A stretch of DNA of 64,000 nucleotides, taken from assembly GCF_009749405.1 (NCBI RefSeq), contig NZ_WBIQ01000001.1:620001-684000 (forward strand), in the 5' to 3' direction. Each line of letters starts with the position of its first letter. The first letter of the stretch is position 1. The translations under genes were made by a program, and so were the position numbers. This DNA comes from Agromyces lapidis. Its GTDB lineage: Bacteria > Actinomycetota > Actinomycetes > Actinomycetales > Microbacteriaceae. The notes below the pieces were generated by a model, which saw only the letters and a program-made list of their open reading frames with translations, searched no databases and had not been told where the DNA came from. Below, piece after piece: positions 43,090 to 51,231 of the stretch.

Positions 43090-43692
43090 GTGGCCCACCA
43101 CCTCTACCTCGTGCGACATGGCGAGCAGATCGACGCCGAGCACGGCCTGCCCGACGGGCCGCTGTCGCCCCGCGGTCGCCGTCAGGCCGAGATGCTCGCC
43201 GAGCGCCTCGGCGGCATCCCCTTCGATCACGCCTGGCATTCGCCGCTGCAGCGCGCGACCGAGACGGCCGAGATCATCGCGGCGAAGATGCCGGCGCTCG
43301 ACCCCGAGCCCTCGCCGCTGCTGTTCGACTGCATCCCGTCCGGCCCGGCTCCTGAGACGCCGAAGGTCTACGACCCGTTCTTCGGCTCGGTCACCGAGGA
43401 GGAGATCGAGGCCGGCAGTGCGCAGATGGCCGACGCCGTCGCCGAGTTCCTCCGTTCGCACCGGGAGGACCGCCACGAGCTGCTGATCACCCACAACTTC
43501 GTCATCGCCTGGTTCGTGCGCGAGGTGCTGGGCGCACCCGACTGGCGCTGGGTCTCGATCAACCAGGCGAACTGCGGGCTGACGGTGCTCACCCAGAAGC
43601 CGGGCCGCCCGTGGAGCCTCGTCACGCACAACGACCTCGCGCACCTGCCGCCCGAGCTGCGCACGGGGCTGCCCGAGCCGTACGTGATCTGA
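43090..43692 (+). CDS. Histidine phosphatase family protein
   Basis: A 200-residue phosphoglycerate-mutase-like phosphatase. The catalytic motif LVRHGEQ (residues 7-13), AWHSPLQRATETAEII with the conserved Arg/Glu, and ELLITHNFVIAWFV with the second His are all intact. GTG 43090 is preceded by the CAGGAGCAAG stretch. It probably shares a transcript with the M16 peptidase gene. Substrate unknown. Confidence 0.9.
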   Translation: MAHHLYLVRHGEQIDAEHGLPDGPLSPRGRRQAEMLAERLGGIPFDHAWHSPLQRATETAEIIAAKMPALDPEPSPLLFDCIPSGPAPETPKVYDPFFGSVTEEEIEAGSAQMADAVAEFLRSHREDRHELLITHNFVIAWFVREVLGAPDWRWVSINQANCGLTVLTQKPGRPWSLVTHNDLAHLPPELRTGLPEPYVI

Positions 43693-43742
43693 TCGCCTCC
43701 GGCGGCGGTGGCACAGCGCGGCGCGTCGCGGCTCGATCCTCC

Positions 43743-43796
43743 GACCCGCTTGCCGAACGAGCCGTTCGAGTTCGGATTGGTGTTCGCACGGCTCGA
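43743..43796. repeat. Imperfect direct repeat, left copy (degenerate GNAT gene tail)
   Basis: Fifty-four bp about 85% identical (one indel) to 44468-44520, the 3' end of the GNAT gene. Read on the minus strand it encodes NTNPNSNGSFGKRV against NANPNATDWFGKRV in the intact gene, but the stop codon is changed to GGA. Confidence 0.85.
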
Positions 43797-43840
43797 ATCG
43801 TTGCCTGCGTCACGTCACCGCGGGGTGCAAGGATTGTGCA

Positions 43841-44365
43841 ATGGACAGCCTGAGCGACGATGAGCGCCGTCTTCGGATCGCCACCGAAGCGTTCGCATTC
43901 ATTGAAGCCGAAGTTCGTCCGTTCCTCGCAAGCGGCGGTCGGTTGTGGTCGAAGGGATCAAACGGGTACCCGCGTCGACTCCGTCAGATGTTGCAGAGGC
44001 TGGACAGGGCGCATGAAGTGGCGTTCGCGACGGATGATGCGATACGACTCGAGCGCAATCAGCGAGTTGTCGAGCACGTCATCCCAATGAAACGGATCGT
44101 GATCGAGATTGTTGACCCCGCTCAGGCGGACCCGCGCTCGAACTCCGGTAGTGTGCCGATCGCGGGCGGCCCAGCTAGATCGCCGGCTCACCTGCTCGCG
44201 ATCTTCGACAGTCTTCTGGAGAAGTGCTGGGTCACCACCGACGAGCACGATCGGCTGAATCGTGCAGGCCGAAGCTTCCAATGGGACGCGCCCGATGGCG
44301 ACGGATGGTCCCGCTACACGCAGGCAGGGATCGTTCCGCATCGATTGGGGAGACCGGGCGAATAG
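43841..44365 (+). CDS. Orphan protein of unknown function
   Basis: A 174-residue protein I cannot assign. It has an acidic helical N-terminus (DDERRLRIATEAFAFIEAEV), several Arg-rich segments, no membrane helix, and a Gly/Trp-containing tail (WDAPDGDGWSRYTQ). AAGGA precedes ATG 43841. Codon choice is visibly different from neighbours, with more A/T-ending codons (ATT, CAA, TCA, AAT), suggesting acquired DNA. It is flanked by the 54-bp imperfect repeat of the GNAT gene's tail (43743, 44468). Confidence 0.65.
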   Translation: MDSLSDDERRLRIATEAFAFIEAEVRPFLASGGRLWSKGSNGYPRRLRQMLQRLDRAHEVAFATDDAIRLERNQRVVEHVIPMKRIVIEIVDPAQADPRSNSGSVPIAGGPARSPAHLLAIFDSLLEKCWVTTDEHDRLNRAGRSFQWDAPDGDGWSRYTQAGIVPHRLGRPGE

Positions 44366-44464
44366 AGCCGCGAAGAGCTCATCGCTCACACCTCCCGAAG
44401 AGTCGCGATCTGAGCTCCGCGGCGGTCGCGCGAGGAGAGCATTGGGACGGGCCGGAACCGGACC

Positions 44465-44950
44465 TCAGACCCGCTTGCCGAACCAATCGGTCGCGTTCGG
44501 GTTGGCGTTGTACGGCTCGACGGGGGAGTACCCGGCCGAGCGGTAGAGGCCGCCCGCTGCCTCGAGGTTCGCGTTCGTGTCGAGCACCAGCTCCTGAGCG
44601 CCGAACTCGACCGCACGGCGCTCGAGCTCCTCGAGCAGCCTGCGCCCCTCGCCGCGGCCGCGCGCCGCGGGTGCGAGCCAGAGGTGCTTCACCTCGAAGC
44701 GCACCTCGTTGGTCTCGGGCCGCCGCTGGATGCGCCGCACGCCGCCGCAACCGACGAGTTCGCCGCCGTGCTCGTCGTCGACCACGACGAGGAAGACGCC
44801 TGCGGGCGGCGTGAACTGAGCAGCATCCGGGAAGGTCGGGCGGTACTCGCCCTGCTCGGCCGGGAAGCCGAGCGCACGCTCGGCGAAGTAGGCCTCGAGC
44901 AGGGCGTGGGCGTCGGGGTCGGTGACGGCGGCGTCGCGGAATCGCAGCAT
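44465..44950 (-). CDS. GNAT family N-acetyltransferase
   Basis: A 161-residue acetyltransferase. The acetyl-CoA loop is in WLAPAARGRGEGRRLLEELE (about 95-114), followed by LVLDTNANLEAAGGLYRSAGY, a classic GNAT motif B. Target unknown. Its last 17 codons are duplicated in degenerate form at 43743-43796. It is divergent from dapB. Confidence 0.9.
   Translation of the reverse strand: MLRFRDAAVTDPDAHALLEAYFAERALGFPAEQGEYRPTFPDAAQFTPPAGVFLVVVDDEHGGELVGCGGVRRIQRRPETNEVRFEVKHLWLAPAARGRGEGRRLLEELERRAVEFGAQELVLDTNANLEAAGGLYRSAGYSPVEPYNANPNATDWFGKRV
44468..44520. repeat. Imperfect direct repeat, right copy (within GNAT gene)
   Basis: The functional 3' end of the GNAT gene, matching 43743-43796 at about 85%. 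The two copies bracket the orphan ORF at 43841-44365. Confidence 0.85.
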
Positions 44951-44974
44951 GCCTCGAGCATATTGGCCGCTTGC

Positions 44975-44980
44975 TAGGCT
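44975..44980 (+). promoter_or_regulatory. -10 element of the leaderless dapB promoter
   Basis: TAGGCT, 6 nt before GTG 44987. Confidence 0.68.
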
Positions 44981-44986
44981 GGCCCG

Positions 44987-45739
44987 GTGACGATCAAGGT
45001 CGCCGTGGCCGGAGCCACGGGCAAGATGGGGCAGCTGGCGATCCGACTCATCGAGGCGGCCGACGACCTCGAACTGCACGCGGCGCTCGACTCCCGTTCG
45101 AGCCTCGACGAGATGCTCGGGGCCGATGTCGCGTTCGACGTCACCCACCCCGCCGCGAGCTCGTCGATCGTCGAGTTCGCCGTGGGCGCCGGCATCCCTA
45201 TCGTCGTCGGCACCTCGGGCTGGTCGAGCGATCGCATCGCCGAGGTCGCCCGCTCGGTGCGTGCGCGCGACGATGGCCGAGCAGTGCTCTTCGTGCCGAA
45301 CTTCTCGATCGGCAGCGTGCTGGCGACCGCGTTCGCGGCGCTCGCCGCCCCCTACTTCGATTCGATCGAGATCATCGAGGCCCACCACGCCGGCAAGGTC
45401 GACTCGCCCTCGGGCACCGCGGTGCGCACCGCCGAGCTCATCGGCGAGGGCCGCGGCCCGGCCGGGCCGGTCGCGGCGCCTCACGCCGACCAGCGCGCGC
45501 GGGGTCAGCTCGTCTCGGGCGTTCCCGTGCACAGCCTGCGCATGTCGGGCGTGCTCGCCGAGCAGCGGGTCATCATGGGCGGCGACGGCGAGACGCTCTC
45601 GTTCACCCACTCGACCCTCTCGCCGAGCTCGTACGAAGCGGGAATCCTGCTCGCGCTGCGGCGCGCGCCAGAGGCATCCGGGGTCAGCGTCGGCCTCGAC
45701 GCGCTGCTCGACCTCGGGCTGCCGGGCGCGATCCGATGA
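44987..45739 (+). CDS. dapB: 4-hydroxy-tetrahydrodipicolinate reductase
   Basis: A 250-residue enzyme of the diaminopimelate/lysine pathway, reducing the product of DapA with NAD(P)H. N-terminal Rossmann motif VAGATGKMGQ (residues 6-15), and the active site EAHHAGKVDSPSGTA with catalytic His and Lys (about 129-143). The 250-residue length is typical of the actinobacterial form. It overlaps the next gene by an ATGA. dapA lies 6 kb downstream. Confidence 0.97.
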   Translation: MTIKVAVAGATGKMGQLAIRLIEAADDLELHAALDSRSSLDEMLGADVAFDVTHPAASSSIVEFAVGAGIPIVVGTSGWSSDRIAEVARSVRARDDGRAVLFVPNFSIGSVLATAFAALAAPYFDSIEIIEAHHAGKVDSPSGTAVRTAELIGEGRGPAGPVAAPHADQRARGQLVSGVPVHSLRMSGVLAEQRVIMGGDGETLSFTHSTLSPSSYEAGILLALRRAPEASGVSVGLDALLDLGLPGAIR

Positions 45740-46176
45740 CCGTCAAGGCGGGCGCCTTGATCATGGCCGCCCTGCTCGCGCTCTACCTCGCCCTCGTCGG
45801 CTGGCGCGCCGTGCAGTTCATCACGACCGGCGAGCCGGTGGCCGTGGCGATGGGGGTCGCGCTCATCGTGCTGCCCGTCATCGCGGCGTGGGCGCTGTGG
45901 CGCGAGCTCGCGTTCGGCATCCGCTCGCAGGCGCTCATGAAGCGTCTCGAGGCCGAAGGCGGGCTCGACCTCGGGCTGCCCCTGTTGCCGAGCGGCCGCG
46001 CCGACCGCGCTGCGGCCGGCGCCGAGTTCGCTCGCTTCAAAGACGACGCCGAGGCCGAACCCGACTCGTGGCGCGCCTGGCTGCGACTCGGCCTCGCGTA
46101 CGACGCGGCCGGAGACCGCCGCCGCGCACGTCAGGCGGTGCGGCAGGCTATCGAGCTCGATCGCGCTGCGCGCTGA
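45736..46176 (+). CDS. TPR-like membrane protein
   Basis: A 146-residue protein with two N-terminal membrane helices (about residues 5-27 and 36-56) and a soluble domain ending in one tetratricopeptide-like unit (WRAWLRLGLAYDAAGDRRRARQAVRQAIEL). It is translationally coupled to dapB, and this pairing recurs in related actinobacteria. Function unknown; a scaffolding role would fit the repeat. Its last 29 bp overlap the convergent epimerase gene. Confidence 0.8.
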   Translation: MTVKAGALIMAALLALYLALVGWRAVQFITTGEPVAVAMGVALIVLPVIAAWALWRELAFGIRSQALMKRLEAEGGLDLGLPLLPSGRADRAAAGAEFARFKDDAEAEPDSWRAWLRLGLAYDAAGDRRRARQAVRQAIELDRAAR

Positions 46177-47053
46177 GCATCGCGTCGAGCGCCGACTCGA
46201 CCGTCGGGTGGGTGAAGCGGTAGCCGTCGTCGATGAGGCGCTGCGGCCTGACCTTCTGGCTCGAGAGCAGCAGTTCGTCGGCAGCACGGCCGAGGGCGAG
46301 CTCGAGCATTCGCTCGGGCACGGCGAAGGCGTAAGGACGTTTCATGCGTTCGGCCATCGCCGTCATCACCCGATCGGCGGTCGCCGGCGTCGGACCCGTG
46401 AAGTTCACCGGCCCCGACAGCTTCGAATCGAGCAGGTGCACGAGTGCGCCGACCTCGTCGTCGAGTGCGACCCACGGCCAGTGCTGGCCGCCGGTGCCGA
46501 GCCGCCCCGAGACGCCCATCTTCGTCAGCGTGCCGACGCGCTGCATCGCGCCGCCCTGCCCGACGACGAGCCCCGTGCGCACATTGACGGTTCGGGTCTC
46601 TTCAGGCGCGAGGGTCGCAGCCTGCTCCCACTTCGCGACGACCTCCGCGAGGAACCCCGTGCCGGCGCTCGAGTACTCGGTCAGCAGTTCGCCCGGCCGA
46701 TCGCCGTAGTAGCCGACCGCCGAGGCGCTGAGGAACACCGACGGTGGCTTCCTCGACTTGCGCATCGCATCGGCGAGCGTGCGCGTCACGCCGATCCGGG
46801 AATCGAGGATCTCGCCGCGGTAGCCCTTCGTCCAGGGCAGCCGCGCGAGCGACGCGCCTGCGAGATTCACGACCGCATCGACCCGGTCCATCACCGTGAA
46901 GTCGATGATGCCCGCCGCCGGCGACCACGACACCTCGTCGTCGGCCTGCGCCCGCCGCCGCACGAGCCTGACGACCTCGTGCCCCTCGTGACGCAGCCGC
47001 TCGACGAGCGGCGCGCCGATGAACCCCGAGGCGCCGGCGATCAGGACCCGCAT
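46148..47053 (-). CDS. TIGR01777 family NAD(P)-binding protein (SDR39U1-like epimerase)
   Basis: A 301-residue atypical SDR. Nucleotide-binding motif RVLIAGASGFIGAPLVERL (residues 2-20), VDAVVNLAGASLARLPW in the middle, FLSASAVGYYG with the catalytic Ser/Tyr region, and a C-terminal DUF1731-type segment (VPERMLELALGRAADELLLSSQKVRPQRL, in part). The family is related to cell-division inhibitor SulA-type annotations by history only; activity unknown. It follows the OsmC gene by 3 bp on the same strand. Confidence 0.9.
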   Translation of the reverse strand: MRVLIAGASGFIGAPLVERLRHEGHEVVRLVRRRAQADDEVSWSPAAGIIDFTVMDRVDAVVNLAGASLARLPWTKGYRGEILDSRIGVTRTLADAMRKSRKPPSVFLSASAVGYYGDRPGELLTEYSSAGTGFLAEVVAKWEQAATLAPEETRTVNVRTGLVVGQGGAMQRVGTLTKMGVSGRLGTGGQHWPWVALDDEVGALVHLLDSKLSGPVNFTGPTPATADRVMTAMAERMKRPYAFAVPERMLELALGRAADELLLSSQKVRPQRLIDDGYRFTHPTVESALDAMLSAQRDRAR

Positions 47054-47056
47054 CGC

Positions 47057-47482
47057 TCAGGCGAGTTCGGCTTCGATCGTGATCGGGATGCCGGCGAGCG
47101 CCTGCGAGATCGGGCAGCCCGCCTTCGCGTCGTTCGCGAAGGCCTCGAACTCGGCCTCGCTGAGACCGGGCACCCGCGCGCTCACGAGGAGGTGGCTGCC
47201 GAGCACGCCCTTGCCGGCCTCGAAGGTGACCGCCGCGGTCGTCTGGATGCTCTCGGCGGGATTGCCGGCCTGGGCGAGCGCGAGCGAGAGGGCCATCGAG
47301 AAGCACGAGGAGTGCGCGGCGGCGAGCAGCTCCTCGGGGTTGGTCGTGTTCGCCACGCCTTCCGAACGGGCCTTCCAGTTGACGGGGAAGCTCGCGAGCC
47401 CCGAGGAGTCGAGGCCGACCTCACCCGAGCCCTCGAACAGCGTGCCCTTCCAGACCGTCGTCGCTTCACTCGTGATTGCCAT
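47057..47482 (-). CDS. OsmC family peroxiredoxin
   Basis: A 141-residue OsmC-type thiol peroxidase that reduces organic hydroperoxides. The reactive cysteine pair is in AAAHSSCFSMAL (about residue 60) and DAKAGCPIS (about 124); the TNPEELLAAAH motif is a family signature. Cytoplasmic. First gene of a two-gene unit with the TIGR01777 protein. Confidence 0.93.
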   Translation of the reverse strand: MAITSEATTVWKGTLFEGSGEVGLDSSGLASFPVNWKARSEGVANTTNPEELLAAAHSSCFSMALSLALAQAGNPAESIQTTAAVTFEAGKGVLGSHLLVSARVPGLSEAEFEAFANDAKAGCPISQALAGIPITIEAELA

Positions 47483-47595
47483 CGGGATCCTCCACTTCGA
47501 GCCGGGATCTCAGCCTAGCGGGGCTCCGGTGCGCCGCGCCGAGCGGATTCGGCGGGGTGCGCGGCGCCACGGGATCGACGGTCGGATGCCTCGCG

Positions 47596-48081
47596 CTACG
47601 CGGTGCGGATCAGCCGTGCCCGCACCAGCAGCAGGTACAGCCGGCAGCCGAGGCAGAAGTCGAACGCGGCGTTGAGGAACGCGGCGACGAAGGCCGCGCC
47701 CGCGGCGATCGGCACCGCGTACGGCACGCTGAGCAGGGCGAGCACGACTCCGGCCGCCGCGACGGCGAAGCCGACGCCCTGCGCGAAGGTCGGCGCGCGA
47801 GGGTCCTCGAGCTCGCTGGGCGGCGCGAGCCGCGGGCGCACGAACCTCGCGAAGAGGAGGCCGAAGGGATGCCGGCGGATGCCGGCGAAGGCTCCCCACG
47901 CGAAGAGGGCGGTGAGTGCGACGAGCAGCCAGAACGCCGTGGTCTCCGCGCCGGCGACGGCGAGCACGACGGTCACGAGCAGCAGGGTCGCGGTGAGCGC
48001 GGCCCCGAAGCGCGGCCCGCGGGGGTCGATGCCTCCGTCGGCGCCCGCGCGTTCCGATGATCGGTCAATGGATGCCGACAT
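47596..48081 (-). CDS. DUF4395 membrane protein
   Basis: A 161-residue membrane protein with four hydrophobic helices and the DUF4395 signature RGPRFGAALTATLLL near the N-terminus and a CLGC cysteine pair (FDFCLGCRLY) near the C-terminus, at the membrane interface. It overlaps the preceding thioredoxin-like gene by 17 bp, the standard neighbour of DUF4395. A thiol-exchange relationship between the CLGC pair and that thioredoxin is an attractive inference. GGGAGGA precedes the ATG. Confidence 0.86.
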   Translation of the reverse strand: MSASIDRSSERAGADGGIDPRGPRFGAALTATLLLVTVVLAVAGAETTAFWLLVALTALFAWGAFAGIRRHPFGLLFARFVRPRLAPPSELEDPRAPTFAQGVGFAVAAAGVVLALLSVPYAVPIAAGAAFVAAFLNAAFDFCLGCRLYLLLVRARLIRTA

Positions 48082-48511
48082 GGTTCCTCCCGAGGATGTC
48101 GTCGAGTCGGGCCCGCACCACGTCGGCCCGCGGCGCCCCGCCGATGCGTGCACGCACGACGCCGTCGGCGTCGAGCAGCAGCGTCGTGGGGGTCTGGCTG
48201 ATCCCGAAGCGCGCGGCGAGATCGGCCCGGTGCGTGAGGTCGATCTCGACGTGGCGGGTGCCGGGCTCGTCGGCGGCGATCGCGCCGAGCAGGCGGGCGG
48301 CCGCCGGGCAGCGGCCGCAGAACTCGGTCGAGAACTGCACGAGCGTCGCCTGCTCGCCGAAGCCGTCGGCCGCCGCCCCGAGCTCGTCGGGGCGAACCCG
48401 CGCACCCGATCCGCGCACCGCGCGACCCTGCGCCGCACGCCAGACGAGGCCCGCGACGGTCGCCACGGCGACGAGTGCGGCGCCGATCGCGAGTGCGGGC
48501 AGCAGATCCAT
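48065..48511 (-). CDS. Membrane-anchored thioredoxin-like protein
   Basis: A 148-residue protein with one N-terminal helix (residues 3-24) anchoring a thioredoxin fold. The redox motif is FCGRC (QFSTEFCGRCPAAARLL), the following cis-Pro loop is ISQTPTTLLLD. Topology predicts a domain facing either side depending on the anchor; the anchor lacks a cleavage site. It is transcribed with DUF4395. A leaderless TACGCT lies 6 nt before ATG 48511. Confidence 0.87.
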   Translation of the reverse strand: MDLLPALAIGAALVAVATVAGLVWRAAQGRAVRGSGARVRPDELGAAADGFGEQATLVQFSTEFCGRCPAAARLLGAIAADEPGTRHVEIDLTHRADLAARFGISQTPTTLLLDADGVVRARIGGAPRADVVRARLDDILGRNHVGIH

Positions 48512-48517
48512 GGTCAG

Positions 48518-48523
48518 AGCGTA
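48518..48523 (-). promoter_or_regulatory. -10 element of a leaderless promoter
   Basis: TACGCT on the minus strand, 6 nt before ATG 48511. Confidence 0.6.
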
Positions 48524-48589
48524 GGCAGCGCGCGCCGTGACACGGCGACTGTGACGGCGGATGACGGCGCCGCGGAGCATCCCCGGGGT

Positions 48590-48595
48590 TAGCCT
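48590..48595 (+). promoter_or_regulatory. -10 element of the leaderless thyA promoter
   Basis: TAGCCT, 7 nt before ATG 48603. It selects that ATG over the in-frame upstream start at 48561. Confidence 0.62.
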
Positions 48596-48602
48596 TGATG
48601 CG

Positions 48603-49412
48603 ATGGCCGAGACGATCGCAACCCCGTACGAAGACCTCCTGCGCGACGTGCTCGAGCACGGCACGCCGAAGACCGACCGCACCGGCACCGGCACGCGCAG
48701 TGTCTTCGGGCGCCAGCTGCGGTTCGACCTCGCCGAGGGGTTCCCCCTCATCACGACGAAGCGCGTGCACTTCAAGTCGATCGCGTACGAGCTGCTGTGG
48801 TTCCTGCAGGGCTCGTCGAACGTCGGCTGGCTGCGCGAGCACGGCGTCACCATCTGGGACGAGTGGGCCGACGCGCAGGGCGAGCTCGGCCCGGTCTACG
48901 GGGTGCAGTGGCGCTCGTGGCCGACGCCGTCGGGCGAGGTCATCGACCAGATCGCCGACGTCGTCGCGCAGATCCGCGAGAACCCCGACTCGCGCCGACT
49001 CATCGTCTCGGCGTGGAACCCGGCCGACATCCCCGACATGGCGCTCGCGCCGTGCCACGCGCTCTTCCAGTTCTACGTCGCCGACGGCCGGCTCTCGTGC
49101 CAGCTCTACCAGCGCAGCGCCGACCTCTTCCTCGGCGTGCCGTTCAACATCGCCTCCTACGCGTTGCTGACGCACATGGTCGCAGCGCAGGCCGGGCTCG
49201 AGGTCGGCGACTTCGTCTGGACCGGCGGAGACTGCCACATCTACGACAACCACGTCGAGCAGGTGCGCGAGCAGCTCACGCGCGCGCCGTACGCGCCCCC
49301 GACGCTGCGGCTGACCCGCACGCCCGAGTCGATCTTCGACTACGAGTTCGACGACTTCGCCGTCGAGGGGTACCAGCACCACCCGGCGATCCGCGCGGCC
49401 GTCGCCGTATGA
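48603..49412 (+). CDS. thyA: Thymidylate synthase
   Basis: A 269-residue ThyA that methylates dUMP with methylene-tetrahydrofolate. It has [18 protein letters not shown] near the N-terminus, the catalytic Cys in [12 protein letters not shown], the [26 protein letters not shown] motif in two parts, and DNHVEQV. Length and sequence are those of the classical short form. Its TGA overlaps the ATG of the dihydrofolate reductase gene, the partner that regenerates tetrahydrofolate. Confidence 0.98.
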   Translation: MAETIATPYEDLLRDVLEHGTPKTDRTGTGTRSVFGRQLRFDLAEGFPLITTKRVHFKSIAYELLWFLQGSSNVGWLREHGVTIWDEWADAQGELGPVYGVQWRSWPTPSGEVIDQIADVVAQIRENPDSRRLIVSAWNPADIPDMALAPCHALFQFYVADGRLSCQLYQRSADLFLGVPFNIASYALLTHMVAAQAGLEVGDFVWTGGDCHIYDNHVEQVREQLTRAPYAPPTLRLTRTPESIFDYEFDDFAVEGYQHHPAIRAAVAV

Positions 49413-49957
49413 GCGGGGATGCCTCGGCGCCGGTCCCCGCACGCATCGGACTCGTCTGGGCGCAGGCCGAGGGCGGCGTCATCGGACGCGACGGCGGCAT
49501 GCCCTGGCATGTGCCCGAAGACCTGGCGCACTTCAAGGCGGTGACCCTCGGGGCTCCGGTCGTCATGGGCCGGAAGACCTGGGATTCGCTCGCCCCGCGC
49601 TACCGGCCGCTGCCCGGGCGTCGCAACATCGTGGTCACCCGCCAGTCCGACTGGGCCGACGAGGGTGCCGAACGCGCGGGCTCGCTCGACGAGGCGCTCG
49701 CGCTCGCCGCGGCTTCGCCGGGGGAGGACGTGTGGGTCATCGGCGGCGGACAGCTCTACGCCGAGGCGATCGACCGGGCCGACCGGCTCGAGGTGACCGA
49801 ATTCGTCCATCCCGACGGCTTCACGCACGAGCCCGGCGACGTCCGGGCGCCGACCGTCCCCGCGGCGTTCCGCCTGGCGGCCGTCGACCCGGCCGAGGGC
49901 GCGCACACCTCCCGCACCGGCATCCGCTACCGCTTCGTCAGCTACCGCCGCGTCTGA
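49409..49957 (+). CDS. folA: Dihydrofolate reductase
   Basis: A 182-residue [31 protein letters not shown] (substrate and Met20-loop region, residues 13-39, given in part), [10 protein letters not shown] for NADPH binding, and [13 protein letters not shown]. It is translationally coupled to thyA (ATGA). Together they form the thymidylate cycle. A small hairpin follows. Confidence 0.95.
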   Translation: MSGDASAPVPARIGLVWAQAEGGVIGRDGGMPWHVPEDLAHFKAVTLGAPVVMGRKTWDSLAPRYRPLPGRRNIVVTRQSDWADEGAERAGSLDEALALAAASPGEDVWVIGGGQLYAEAIDRADRLEVTEFVHPDGFTHEPGDVRAPTVPAAFRLAAVDPAEGAHTSRTGIRYRFVSYRRV

Positions 49958-49963
49958 CCTGCG

Positions 49964-49982
49964 GCCCGGCGTCGTTCCGGGC
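49964..49982 (+). terminator. Short hairpin after folA
   Basis: Six-bp stem GCCCGG/CCGGGC with a seven-base loop, six bases after the stop; modest. Confidence 0.4.
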
Positions 49983-50194
49983 TGTGATCCGGCTCGACAC
50001 GCCGTCGCGTCGGCCTCGCGGGTTCACCGGTTGCACGACGGATCGCGTGGCGCGCCGCGGAAGCGGGGCGTGGCGCGAGGATCATCGTGCGACTCACCGA
50101 GCACACGCCGCCGACTCGTCCTCCACAGGTCCGTGTCGAGCCGATTCAGCCACTGCCCATGCCGTGCATATCGGTCGAGCCCCGCCCGACTCGG

Positions 50195-50200
50195 CACGCT
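50195..50200 (+). promoter_or_regulatory. Weak leaderless-type -10 element
   Basis: CACGCT, 6 nt before ATG 50207, favouring that codon over in-frame starts from 50087. Confidence 0.4.
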
Positions 50201-50206
50201 CGTCGC

Positions 50207-51124
50207 ATGCCCGTCTCCGCCATTCGAGTTCGCCGACTCTGCACAGAGCTCTCCGGCGTCGCGCGTACCTCCGAACTCGCCGAACTCGGCGTCGACGCAT
50301 ACTCGTTGCGGCTCGCCGTCGACGCGGGTGAGGTCGTCCGACTCCGTGAAGGCGTCTACGGCGTCGCTGATCTGCCGGCCGAGGTGCAGACCGCGGTGCG
50401 ACACGGCGGCAGGTTGGGGTGCCTGAGTCGTCTCGGAATCGACGGCGTGTGGCTCTTGGAGCAGCCCGCCTCGGTCCACGTCGCGATGATGCGCACGGGA
50501 CGCCGGCGGTTCCACTCGGAGTGCCGCTGCATCACGCACTGGTCGGACTCACGGCTGGCGGGGCCGGCGGTGGCACTCGACGAAGCCCTCGTGCAGGTGC
50601 TCGGGTGCCGAGGCGAGGAGGAGTTCTTCGTCGCCCTCGAATCGGCGATGCGGAAGCGACTGATCACGCGATCCGGGATCGAACGCATCCGGTCGCGGGT
50701 GCCGAAGGTGCACCGCGGGCTCGTCGGCTTCGCACGATGGGATGCCGACAGCGGCCTCGAGTCGCTCTTGCGACTTCGACTCCGGGCCCATGGGCTGGCG
50801 CTCGCCTCGCAGATCGACATCCCGGGCATCGGGCGCGTCGACTTCGTGCTCGGCGATCGGCTGATCCTCGAGGTCGACGGCAAGCAGAACCACGTCGACG
50901 GGTTCGACTCGCTGATCGGAACCGAGCACGCGCGAGCCGCCGCCGCATCCAAGCGGCACAAGGATCTCGTGCGCGACGCCGTCGCGGCGGCGTACGGATT
51001 CGAGACGCTGCGGTTCGACTACGCCCTCGTCGTCCACGACTGGCCGCTCGTGGAGGCAGCGATCCTGGCGAAGGTCGACCGTGGCCTCCACCTGCGTTCT
51101 CGAGTTGCAGGGCGAGGTCGGTGA
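50207..51124 (+). CDS. AbiEi-like wHTH plus DUF559 nuclease-fold protein
   Basis: A 305-residue protein. The N-terminal region (about 10-75) resembles the winged-helix domain of AbiEi-type antitoxins (SGVARTSELAELGVDAYSLRLA, VVRLREGVYGV). The C-terminal 95 residues form a DUF559/Vsr-like PD-(D/E)xK fold: VDFVLGDRLILEVDGKQNH supplies Asp, Glu and Lys, and the SKRHKDLVRDAVAAAYGFETLRF segment closes it. Such proteins are common and multicopy in Microbacteriaceae and have no demonstrated toxin partner; none is adjacent here. Function unknown; possibly an accessory nuclease. Confidence 0.8.
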   Translation: MPVSAIRVRRLCTELSGVARTSELAELGVDAYSLRLAVDAGEVVRLREGVYGVADLPAEVQTAVRHGGRLGCLSRLGIDGVWLLEQPASVHVAMMRTGRRRFHSECRCITHWSDSRLAGPAVALDEALVQVLGCRGEEEFFVALESAMRKRLITRSGIERIRSRVPKVHRGLVGFARWDADSGLESLLRLRLRAHGLALASQIDIPGIGRVDFVLGDRLILEVDGKQNHVDGFDSLIGTEHARAAAASKRHKDLVRDAVAAAYGFETLRFDYALVVHDWPLVEAAILAKVDRGLHLRSRVAGRGR

Positions 51125-51218
51125 CACGCCGCCTCCGCCGGCATGTCAGCCGATTCATCCTGCAACTCGCGAATGTCCGCCGCGCGCAACGTCGCCCCGA
51201 GGCATCCGCTCGAACCGA

Positions 51219-51224
51219 TACGCT
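51219..51224 (+). promoter_or_regulatory. -10 element of the leaderless dapA promoter
   Basis: TACGCT, 7 nt before GTG 51232. Confidence 0.62.
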
Positions 51225-51231
51225 GGTGGGC

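Noticed and set aside
50207..51124. AbiE-type toxin-antitoxin system
   Set aside because: Only the winged-helix part resembles AbiEi; no nucleotidyltransferase (AbiEii) toxin gene is adjacent, and dapA and folA flank it.
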